A stretch of DNA of 64,000 nucleotides from Mucilaginibacter defluvii (lineage in GTDB: Bacteria; Bacteroidota; Bacteroidia; Sphingobacteriales; Sphingobacteriaceae), in NCBI RefSeq assembly GCF_039543225.1, contig NZ_BAABJI010000001.1, positions 709,193 to 773,192 of the forward strand, written 5' to 3'. Of this stretch, positions 52,949 through 60,699 are shown piece by piece. Under the pieces are notes generated by a model. It was not told the DNA's origin. It was given only the letters and a program-made list of their open reading frames with translations, and did not search any database. Every line of letters begins with the position of its first letter. Positions within the stretch are counted from its first letter, which is position 1. A program made the translations under genes and the position numbers.

Positions 52949-53533
52949 TTAAGTGCTGGGGTGTTCCTCAAAAAAATAAAGTACCAGCATACTTGCTGTG
53001 CCCTTGCCCGCATTTTTCGGCGTATGCGCAAGGCGGCCATCAAACAGCATGGAATCGCCCTGACGTAAGGTATAGCTGCCATCCTCAAACTGGTATTCAA
53101 CAGTTCCGCTTAAAATGTATTTGTATTCATAAGCGTCAGTTTGCACCATTGGGCGATGGGCGCCGGGTTCAAGCTCCAGTATCACCATATCAACCGTGGA
53201 GTTTTTGATGGACTGGGTAAATATGCGCTGGTAGTGAAAGCCGTGGGCATCCTCTTTTTCAAAATGCTCGTACTCGCTTTTTCTTTTGATGATGGGTGCC
53301 TGCCTGCCTTCTTTGTGCCTGATATCTTTAAAGAAAATATTCAGGTCAATATCCAGCGCTTTAATAATATCAATCAGTACAATAAGGGATGGTATGGTAC
53401 GGCTGTTTTCAATTTGCGAAATGAGGCCTTTACTTACGTTGGCTTTGGTTGCCAGATCCTGTACGGTAATGTTCTTTTCGCGGCGGCGTTCTTTAATGCG
53501 GTTGCTTATCTGTATCAGAATATCGTCTTCCAT
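52949..53533 (-). CDS. XRE-cupin transcriptional regulator
   Basis: A 194-residue regulator: helix-turn-helix domain (about 8-65, RIKERRREKNITVQDLATKANVSKGLISQIENSRTIPSL) and a C-terminal cupin sensor (about 112-190, ELEPGAHRPMVQTDAYEYKYILSGTVEYQF...LRQGDSMLFDGRLAHTPKN). Regulators with this build usually sense a small metabolite in the cupin and repress catabolic genes. It lies at the centre of the phosphonate cluster, 73 bp before the MFS start and divergent from the HD oxygenase gene. It is the natural candidate for binding the GTTTAG/CTAAAC operators. Confidence 0.92.
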   Translation of the reverse strand: MEDDILIQISNRIKERRREKNITVQDLATKANVSKGLISQIENSRTIPSLIVLIDIIKALDIDLNIFFKDIRHKEGRQAPIIKRKSEYEHFEKEDAHGFHYQRIFTQSIKNSTVDMVILELEPGAHRPMVQTDAYEYKYILSGTVEYQFEDGSYTLRQGDSMLFDGRLAHTPKNAGKGTASMLVLYFFEEHPST

Positions 53534-53700
53534 CTATAATCAGGTTATTGGTTGAACCCAGGCAAAGTATATAATATAATAGCAACACACAAATAATAGA
53601 ATGTTAAAACGGCCTGGAACGAGATTTTTACATCACTATAAATTATATAACTTTTGTTTAATAACATGTTAATATGTGTGCTTTTGCTTTGCCTTAAGCC

Positions 53701-54282
53701 ATGCTACACACCACACGTACCCCCGAAGTTATAGTTGATGAAGTTTTCGCTTTGTATGAACGCCACGGCGATGAAGATTACATTGGCGAGCCTGTATCGC
53801 AGCTTGAACATATGAACCAGGCGGCATCATTAGCGGAGCATGAAGGTTATGATGATGAGGTGATATTAGCCGCTTTTTTTCATGACATCGGTCACCTGTG
53901 TGCCGCGCAGGGCGAAGCGGAGAGCATGGACGGTATGGGCAATGTGGATCATGAAAAACTGGGTGCCGATTATTTACTGGAACAAGGATTTTCTGAAAGA
54001 GTTGCCAATCTTGTTCGAGCCCATGTTATTGCCAAGCGTTACCTTACCTATAAATATCCGGAATATTACGAGAAGCTTTCGCCAGCCAGCCGGGTAACGC
54101 TTGAGTTTCAGGGCGGTATAATGAGTGCTGATGAAGCTACAGCTTTCGAAGCCAATCCGGATAAAGGCCTGATCATCCGTTTCAGGTATTGGGATGATGA
54201 GGCTAAGTTGGCGAATATTCCGGTTACTAATTTATCCGTGTTAAAACTGAAAGCGCTGGCGCATCTCAAAAGCCGCGTGTAA
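53701..54282 (+). CDS. PhnZ-like HD-domain oxygenase (phosphonate-associated)
   Basis: A 193-residue HD-fold protein. It has the PhnZ hallmarks: Y-I-G-E (the Tyr and Glu of the substrate-gating pair) in EDYIGEPVSQLEH, iron ligands in QLEHMNQ, FFHDIGH, VDHEKLGADYL and VRAHVIAKRYL, and GGIMSADEATAFEANP near the end (compare GGPMS...EAxxFE in the phosphonate HD family, TIGR03276). PhnZ uses a mixed-valent di-iron centre to split 1-hydroxy-aminoethylphosphonate into glycine and phosphate; homologues act on methylated forms. No PhnY-like hydroxylase lies nearby. It is separated from the XRE regulator by a 167-bp divergent promoter region. Confidence 0.88.
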   Translation: MLHTTRTPEVIVDEVFALYERHGDEDYIGEPVSQLEHMNQAASLAEHEGYDDEVILAAFFHDIGHLCAAQGEAESMDGMGNVDHEKLGADYLLEQGFSERVANLVRAHVIAKRYLTYKYPEYYEKLSPASRVTLEFQGGIMSADEATAFEANPDKGLIIRFRYWDDEAKLANIPVTNLSVLKLKALAHLKSRV

Positions 54283-54379
54283 CAAGCAATATGTTAACAA
54301 AGTTGCTGTGTTGTATGTGATTATTGTTATCATTTTGGGCTTCCATTAACATTCCGTCAATAAATCTTTAAGGTTTATT

Positions 54380-54423
54380 TAAACTAAACTTAGTTTATAA
54401 ATAATAAACAACATCTATAATTG
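54380..54423 (+). promoter_or_regulatory. Promoter/operator of the phosphonate-locus susC
   Basis: TAAACTAA-2 bp-TTAGTTTA at 54380-54397 is a palindrome with the same TTTAG/CTAAA-type half-sites as the operators at 49621 and 52877; AATAAAC follows at 54403. TATAATTG at 54416-54423, one mismatch from TAnnTTTG, is a candidate -7 box, so the palindrome would cover the -33 region. A repressor here would block transcription. Confidence 0.6.
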
Positions 54424-54470
54424 CTGCAATAAAATTAAAGTCACACCACCGATTTTTTTAAACAGCAAAA

Positions 54471-57400
54471 ATGGAACACTTTTATCCGAATTTAAAAAGG
54501 CTGGCGCTATTTATTATGTGCTGCCTCTCACCGGTTATTTTGTTTGCCCAAACAAAAATTACGGGCACAGTAACCGACGAAAACAAGCAACCGCTGCCGG
54601 GCGTAACCATAATGTTAAAAGGCAGCAATCAGGGTACATCAACTGATATTTATGGCCGCTTTATTATTACAGCTAACCCCGGCGATGTGCTTGAGTTTAA
54701 GTTTTTAGGCTTTGCCCCACAGCAAGCTACCGTTGGCAATAGCAATACCATGGCAGTTGCCCTTAAAGGAGATAGCAAGGCACTAAACGAGGTGGTAGTA
54801 ACCGCCCTCGGCGTAAAAAAGGAAACGCGACGCATTGGCTACGCTGTGCAAACCGTTAACGGCGAAGACGTAACTACTGCCCGCGATCCTAACCCTATAA
54901 CTGGCTTAACCGGTAAGGTGGCAGGTTTATCAGTAGGCCCATCGGCTGAGTTGTTGGGTGCGCCAAGCGTGCGTATACGCGGTAACCAGATATCACTTTA
55001 TGTGGTTGATGGTATTCCTATTAATACCGATACTTACAATATCAGCCCTGACGATATTGATACTTATACTGTACTTAAAGGCCCGGCTGCTGCTGCGTTA
55101 TATGGTAACCGTGCATCATACGGCGCTATATTAATCACCACTAAAAAAGGCAACAAAAATAAAAAAGGCCTAACGGTTGATGTTAACAGCAGTACCGTTA
55201 TCAATACCGGTTTCCTGGCTTTTCCGCGTGTGCAAAAATCATACGGCGCGGGCGAGAATACCTTTTACAAATTTGTTGACGGTAAAGGCGGTGCGCCGGG
55301 TGGTGTTGATGCCGATTACGATGTTTGGGGTCCTTATTTTGCCGGTCAGCTGATTGAGCAGTATGACAGCCCGATCATTAACGGCGTACGCCAGCCAACC
55401 CCTTACACTGCGCGTGGTGCCAATAACCTGGACAACTTTTTGCGTACCGGTTATCAAACCAATAATAACGTGGCGTTAAGCGCTAATGGCGAAACCTATA
55501 ACATTCGTTTATCAGCGTCGCAGCAGCATCAAAACAGTTATATACCTGAGCAGTACCTTGATATAGCGAACGCTAATATTTATGCTTCATTTAACCCTAA
55601 CCCACGCTGGAAATTTGAGGGCAATATTAACTACAACCGTCAAACAACCGATAATTTTCCGGATGTGCAGTATGGTCCGAACAGCTTGATCTATAACATC
55701 GCTATCTGGACAGGTGCCGACTGGGATGTTAACGCCCCGGATATAAAAGCCATATGGCAGCCGGGTAAAGAGGGTGTTCAGCAGCAGTTTGCAGAATATA
55801 CCCGTTACCATAACCCATGGTTCATGGTGAAGGAGTGGACCCGCGGCCATTACAAAAATGATCTGTACGGCTGGATGTCTGCCAACTTCAAAATCAACAA
55901 TAACCTTAATGCTACTTTGCGTTCACAAGTCAATACTTACAATATTTTACGTACCGAAAAAATGCCGTTCTCGGCGCACCCTTACGGCCGTGAAGGTAAC
56001 CAGGGCGATTACCGCGAAGACCGCCGCAACCTGTACGACAGCAATACCGAGCTGATGTTAAACTATGATTACACCATCAAAAAATTCCTGAATCTGTCGG
56101 GTTTGGTTGGCGGTAACATCCGTAGTTTCAATTACAATTCTAACTGGACATCAACCGACTACCTGAACGTACCCGAGGTTTACAGCTTCAGTAATTCTAA
56201 AAACCCGGTACAGTCAACCAGTTTCGCGTCAGATATGCGGGTAATAAGCGCTTATTACTCGTTGGATGCCAGCTTTGGTAAGTACGCTACTATATCAAGC
56301 ACCGGCCGTATTGATAAATCATCGGCTTTCCAGGCGCCTACCACTTATTTTTATCCAAGCGTATCGGTAGCTACCGTAGTATCTGATTACGTGAAACTGC
56401 CGGAGGTGATCAGTTTCCTGAAAGCAAGGGCTTCATTCTCAAACATCCGTTCGGATGCTACCTCAACTACAATAGGCCCTGCTCCGTTCAATTCTATTAC
56501 CGCGCTGGGCGGGTCAACCGGTTCATCTTTATTTACTAATCCACTGGGTTATGGTACTACTTATAACTCACCTTATAACGGTCCGGATTATTCACTGGTG
56601 TCATCATACTCAATCAGCAAGCCATACAACAGCCAAACGGCAGGTTACGCGCCTGACTACCTGTACCAAAACAACATCAAAACATCAACCCGTGTAAACT
56701 ATGAGGAAGGTTTTGATATCCGTTTTCTGCAAGGCCGCGTAGGCTTAAGCGGTACAGCATTCCAGTACATTGATGGTCCGCGTATATTGCCAAATGCTAT
56801 TTCAACCGCAACAGGTTATACAATTGAGTATGTAAACGCGCTTAAAACCAAAAAGAACGGTTATGAGCTATCGCTTAGCGGTACACCGGTTAAAAACAGC
56901 GGTGGCTTTACCTGGGATGTATTAGTGAACTTTGCTACGTTTAAAGAGGTGTACAAAGAGCTGCCTCCGGGTCAGGATACTTACCAAACCTTCTTTAAAG
57001 CAGGCGACCGTACCGATAAATTATATGGTACCGCGTTTGTTCGCAACCCTGACGGGCAGATTATTAACGATGCTGCCGGCAAGCCGCTTATTAATCCTGT
57101 ATCGCAATACTTAGGTAACATGAATGCCAAGTACAACTGGGGCGTTAATAACAAAATACGTTACAAAACCGTTAGCCTGGGCTTCCAGTTTGATGGTTCG
57201 GTAGGCGGCGTGATAGTTGATTACATGCACAACAAAACCATGCGTGGTGGTGCCAATATGGAAACCGCTGAAGGTGCCCTGGGAGCCGCCCGTTACCGCG
57301 ATTGGCAAAACTATGGCAAAGCCGGTTACAACGGCAGCTACGTAGGCGAGGGTGTGGTTATATCAAACGGCGCATCTATCAACTATGATTCAAAAACAGG

Positions 57401-57749
57401 TGCTGTATTAAATTACGGTGAGCTGCAATACGCGCCAAACAAGCAAACCGCCTTTGTGCAGGATTATGTGAGCAAGTATTATAATGCTGATGAGGCCAAC
57501 CTGATGAGCAAAACCTTCTCAAAACTGCGTGAGGTTACCATCGGCTTTGATTTTCCGAAACCGATGCTGCAAAAAACCTTCATCCAAAAGGCCACCCTGT
57601 CATTATACGGCCGTAACCTGCTTTACTTCTATAAGGATAAGCGCTTTAAGGATGTTGACCTTGACCAGTATAACTATGCTGCGGCTTCAACCGGCCTGCA
57701 ATCGCCAACCGTGCGCAGTTATGGCTTTAACCTTAACCTGTCATTCTAA
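54471..57749 (+). CDS. SusC/RagA-type TonB-dependent transporter of the phosphonate locus
   Basis: A 1092-residue outer-membrane channel without STN domain. It has a signal peptide ending at LFAQ, a carboxypeptidase-regulatory-like domain (TKITGTVTDENKQPLPGVTIMLKG, about 29-105), a plug (about 110-225, ALGVKKETRRIGYAVQTVNGEDVT, VLKGPAAAALYGNRASYGAILITTKKG) and a beta-barrel ending in YGFNLNLSF. Lacking STN, it is not controlled through an ECF/FecR pair; the palindrome before it suggests XRE-cupin control. Together with the SusD gene 20 bp downstream it should move the locus substrate across the outer membrane. Confidence 0.93.
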   Translation: MEHFYPNLKRLALFIMCCLSPVILFAQTKITGTVTDENKQPLPGVTIMLKGSNQGTSTDIYGRFIITANPGDVLEFKFLGFAPQQATVGNSNTMAVALKGDSKALNEVVVTALGVKKETRRIGYAVQTVNGEDVTTARDPNPITGLTGKVAGLSVGPSAELLGAPSVRIRGNQISLYVVDGIPINTDTYNISPDDIDTYTVLKGPAAAALYGNRASYGAILITTKKGNKNKKGLTVDVNSSTVINTGFLAFPRVQKSYGAGENTFYKFVDGKGGAPGGVDADYDVWGPYFAGQLIEQYDSPIINGVRQPTPYTARGANNLDNFLRTGYQTNNNVALSANGETYNIRLSASQQHQNSYIPEQYLDIANANIYASFNPNPRWKFEGNINYNRQTTDNFPDVQYGPNSLIYNIAIWTGADWDVNAPDIKAIWQPGKEGVQQQFAEYTRYHNPWFMVKEWTRGHYKNDLYGWMSANFKINNNLNATLRSQVNTYNILRTEKMPFSAHPYGREGNQGDYREDRRNLYDSNTELMLNYDYTIKKFLNLSGLVGGNIRSFNYNSNWTSTDYLNVPEVYSFSNSKNPVQSTSFASDMRVISAYYSLDASFGKYATISSTGRIDKSSAFQAPTTYFYPSVSVATVVSDYVKLPEVISFLKARASFSNIRSDATSTTIGPAPFNSITALGGSTGSSLFTNPLGYGTTYNSPYNGPDYSLVSSYSISKPYNSQTAGYAPDYLYQNNIKTSTRVNYEEGFDIRFLQGRVGLSGTAFQYIDGPRILPNAISTATGYTIEYVNALKTKKNGYELSLSGTPVKNSGGFTWDVLVNFATFKEVYKELPPGQDTYQTFFKAGDRTDKLYGTAFVRNPDGQIINDAAGKPLINPVSQYLGNMNAKYNWGVNNKIRYKTVSLGFQFDGSVGGVIVDYMHNKTMRGGANMETAEGALGAARYRDWQNYGKAGYNGSYVGEGVVISNGASINYDSKTGAVLNYGELQYAPNKQTAFVQDYVSKYYNADEANLMSKTFSKLREVTIGFDFPKPMLQKTFIQKATLSLYGRNLLYFYKDKRFKDVDLDQYNYAAASTGLQSPTVRSYGFNLNLSF

Positions 57750-57769
57750 ACTTACTTAGCACTAACAAA

Positions 57770-59380
57770 ATGAAAAAGATTTTAAAACAATATATATTAC
57801 CGGTAGCCGTCGCGCTATCAGTAACGGGTTGTAAAAAAAGCTTTGACGAGCTTACCAAAAACAACAACCTGCCAAGTAAGGTGCCCGCCGCGTTATTATT
57901 TAACGGCGTGCTTAACAGCATTGCCGAGCTGCCTGACGGCCAAAAAGAGATCTACAGCCAGTACTACCTGTACAACTATGATTATTATGGCAATAACCGT
58001 TATGATTTTGGGGGTGGCGATGATTATTACACCGTGCTGAAAAATGTTCAGGAGATGGAGAAACAGGCTGCTGCCACCGGTGGCGCTGCCATAAACCCGT
58101 ATGAGGCGTTAGGTAAATTCTTTAAAGCCTACCTGTTTAGCAAAATGAGTTTGGAGATGGGAGATATCCCGATGAATGAGGCGCTTAAGGGTCTTGATAA
58201 ACTGGAGCCGGCTTATGATACGCAAAAGCAGGTAATGCTGCAATCGTTAGATTGGCTGGAAAGTGCTAATAGTGATTTAGGGCAGCTAATAGCCAAACCT
58301 AATGATTTTGGTACTGGTGAAGGCGCGTCTTTAAAGCCCGAAAGCGATATATACTTTAAAAACGATTTGCCGTTACGTTGGCAAAAGGTAGTAAACGCAT
58401 TAAATATCCGCTTGCTTATTCAACTGAGCAAAAAAACCGGTGATGCCGATTTAAAAATAGCTAGCCGTTTTGCTAATATTATCAACAACCCGGCAAAATA
58501 TCCATTAATGACGAGTAATGATGATAATATGCAATACCTGTTCAGAACGCCAAATAACTTTTACCCGCAAAACCCTAATAATTTTGGGCAAAGTGGTTCG
58601 CGTAAAAACATGTCATCTACATATGTTGGCTTGTTAACGCAGCTTAAGGACCCACGTGTATTTGTAACTGCTGAACCTGCACGCGACCTGGTAGACAAGC
58701 AAAAACAAAGCCCTACAGATTTTGCATCATTTGTAGGTGCCGATCCGGGGCTTGACCAGGGTGTGATGTACAATAACGCGGGGTTACAGAAGTACTCGTT
58801 CCTAAACCGTAAGCATTTTTATTCAACCTATACAGGCGAGCCAAGCATCCAGATCGGTTATCCGGAATTGATGCTGAATATTGCCGAAGGTATTAACCGT
58901 GGCTGGGCAAGTGGGGACGCCGAAAACTATTACATTAAAGGCATTCAGGCTTCAAGGGCATCATACGGTATTCCGCAAACCGGCACTTTTACGGCCTATT
59001 TTTACCGCCCTGGTTCAACCACAGGCGTTAACGTAGATGGTAATTATGATAATTACACGGTAAGCGCTGATTTCAATACCTATTACAATCAATCTACCGT
59101 GAAATATGCCAATGGTGCCGATGGCTTGAAAAAGATACTGCAACAGCAATACCTGGCCTTGTTCCGCCATTCGGGTTTGCAGTCGTACTTCAACTATCGC
59201 CGTACGGGTGTGCCCACCTTTACAACCGGTCCGGGTACAGGTAATGGCGGCCGTATAGCCAAACGCTTCCGTTATCCGGATGCGGAGCGCACGGCAAACG
59301 CCAAAAATTACCAGGCAGCTTTGGATAAACAATTCAGCGGTAACGACGATATAAACGGCGTTATGTGGATACTTCAATAA
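57770..59380 (+). CDS. SusD-like outer-membrane lipoprotein (SusD-like_2 type)
   Basis: A 536-residue lipoprotein with lipobox Cys at residue 21 (SVTGC). Characteristic stretches are PYEALGKFFKAYLFSKMSLEMGDIPMNEALKG (about 107-140), SRKNMSSTYVGLLTQLKDPRVF (about 277-298), and the C-terminal end GNGGRIAKRFRYPDAERTANAKNYQAAL. This is the SusD-like_2 branch, which pairs with SusC proteins lacking STN. It caps the transporter encoded just upstream. A strong terminator (59394-59425) follows. Confidence 0.92.
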   Translation: MKKILKQYILPVAVALSVTGCKKSFDELTKNNNLPSKVPAALLFNGVLNSIAELPDGQKEIYSQYYLYNYDYYGNNRYDFGGGDDYYTVLKNVQEMEKQAAATGGAAINPYEALGKFFKAYLFSKMSLEMGDIPMNEALKGLDKLEPAYDTQKQVMLQSLDWLESANSDLGQLIAKPNDFGTGEGASLKPESDIYFKNDLPLRWQKVVNALNIRLLIQLSKKTGDADLKIASRFANIINNPAKYPLMTSNDDNMQYLFRTPNNFYPQNPNNFGQSGSRKNMSSTYVGLLTQLKDPRVFVTAEPARDLVDKQKQSPTDFASFVGADPGLDQGVMYNNAGLQKYSFLNRKHFYSTYTGEPSIQIGYPELMLNIAEGINRGWASGDAENYYIKGIQASRASYGIPQTGTFTAYFYRPGSTTGVNVDGNYDNYTVSADFNTYYNQSTVKYANGADGLKKILQQQYLALFRHSGLQSYFNYRRTGVPTFTTGPGTGNGGRIAKRFRYPDAERTANAKNYQAALDKQFSGNDDINGVMWILQ

Positions 59381-59393
59381 TTACGTAAAACCA

Positions 59394-59425
59394 GCAAACG
59401 GCCATTAGCAATAATGGCCGTTTGC
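59394..59425 (+). terminator. Terminator after the SusD gene
   Basis: Perfect 14-bp arms GCAAACGGCCATTA and TAATGGCCGTTTGC with a GCAA loop. It closes the susCD transcript and separates the AP-superfamily gene that starts 21 bp later, which may be expressed by read-through. Confidence 0.85.
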
Positions 59426-59445
59426 TTTAAATGGCATCAATATAT

Positions 59446-60537
59446 ATGAAAAAATTTGTTTTGATAACGCTTGTAGCCCTAAGCCTGAGTTACGCCAACG
59501 CACAAACTAAAACGCAAAACCTGATTATCGTTACCCTTGATGGCCTGCGCTGGCAGGAAGTGTTTCGCGGTGCCGATTCGGTACTGGTCGCCTCAACCTT
59601 TACCGGGGATAAGGACGGCGTAAAAAAGAGATATTGGGCAGCCACTGCCGATGAACGGCGTAAAATACTAATGCCCTTTTTATGGTCGGTAGTAAGCAGG
59701 CAAGGGCAGGTTTATGGCAACCGCGATCTGGGTAATAAGGATGAAGTGGCCAACCCTTACCATTTTTCTTATCCGGGATATAACGAAATTTTCACCGGCT
59801 TCCCGGATAAGCGGATGAACACTAATGACCCAGTCACTAACCCCAACATGAATGTGCTTGAATTTATCAACAAGCAAAAAGGTTATCAGGGTAAGGTAGT
59901 GGCCTTTTCGTCGTGGGAACGCTTCCCGCAGATATTGAATGCCTCGCGCTCAGGCCTGCCGGTATATTCAGGTTATGCGGATGTGAAAACCAAGGATGCA
60001 AACGAGCGTATCAAATACCTGAATGAACTGCAGCACAACGTACCGCATTACCTGGGCGATTCAACCCGTTTGGATTTTATTAGCTATGAATACACCAAGG
60101 AATACATTAAACAATATAAACCCAGGGTAGTATACCTGGCTTTTGATGAAACGGATGATATGGCGCACGAGGGTAACTACAGTTTTTACCTGGACCGGAT
60201 AAAGCAGGAAGACGGCTACATCAAAGCCCTTTGGGATATGGTGCAGAGCGATCCGGCTTATAAAGGCAAAACCACACTGCTCATCACTTGTGATCATGGT
60301 CGGGGCGAGCAACCTATTGAATCCTGGCGCAGCCACGGCGCGGATGTAAAAAACTCCGAGCAAACCTGGTTCGCAGTATTAGGCCCGGATACCCCGCCAA
60401 CCGGCGAAGTAAAAACCGCTACCACTACTTACCACAAGCAATTTGCCCAAACCATGGCGCTGCTGCTTGGCTTTGACTTTAAGAAAGCCGCCGGACATGA
60501 GGTGGGCGATGCCATCATGTCGGTAATTAAAAAATAA
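59446..60537 (+). CDS. Exported alkaline-phosphatase-superfamily enzyme
   Basis: A 363-residue exported protein. I start at 59446, where MKKFVLITLVALSLSYANAQ gives a clean signal peptide; the frame also opens at 59431. It has the metal-ligand pattern of the alkaline phosphatase superfamily: Asp in VTLDGLRW (about 27), a candidate nucleophile region SYPGYNEIFTG (about 108), D-x-x-D-x-x-H in DETDDMAHEGNY, DH in CDHGRGE, and SHG. It may act on phosphate esters or phosphonates in the periplasm (phosphonoacetate hydrolase belongs to this superfamily). Its position after SusCD suggests a role in the same locus; substrate unproven. Confidence 0.85.
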   Translation: MKKFVLITLVALSLSYANAQTKTQNLIIVTLDGLRWQEVFRGADSVLVASTFTGDKDGVKKRYWAATADERRKILMPFLWSVVSRQGQVYGNRDLGNKDEVANPYHFSYPGYNEIFTGFPDKRMNTNDPVTNPNMNVLEFINKQKGYQGKVVAFSSWERFPQILNASRSGLPVYSGYADVKTKDANERIKYLNELQHNVPHYLGDSTRLDFISYEYTKEYIKQYKPRVVYLAFDETDDMAHEGNYSFYLDRIKQEDGYIKALWDMVQSDPAYKGKTTLLITCDHGRGEQPIESWRSHGADVKNSEQTWFAVLGPDTPPTGEVKTATTTYHKQFAQTMALLLGFDFKKAAGHEVGDAIMSVIKK

Positions 60538-60551
60538 CTTTATTGCATTAT

Positions 60552-60588
60552 AAAAGCCGGTTCATGCTTGTGAACCGGCTTTTTTGTG
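60552..60588 (+). terminator. Terminator after the AP-superfamily gene
   Basis: Arms AAAAGCCGGTTCA and TGAACCGGCTTTT with a 6-nt loop and a run of T. A clear factor-independent terminator that ends the locus. Confidence 0.93.
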
Positions 60589-60699
60589 TTACTCCGTATA
60601 GTTGTACTGGCAAACAATACACATAGTTAGTGATTATACTATCGCTCAATTGCATACAATATGCGGTTGTGATTATTGCAGATAAGTAAAACTCTACTT

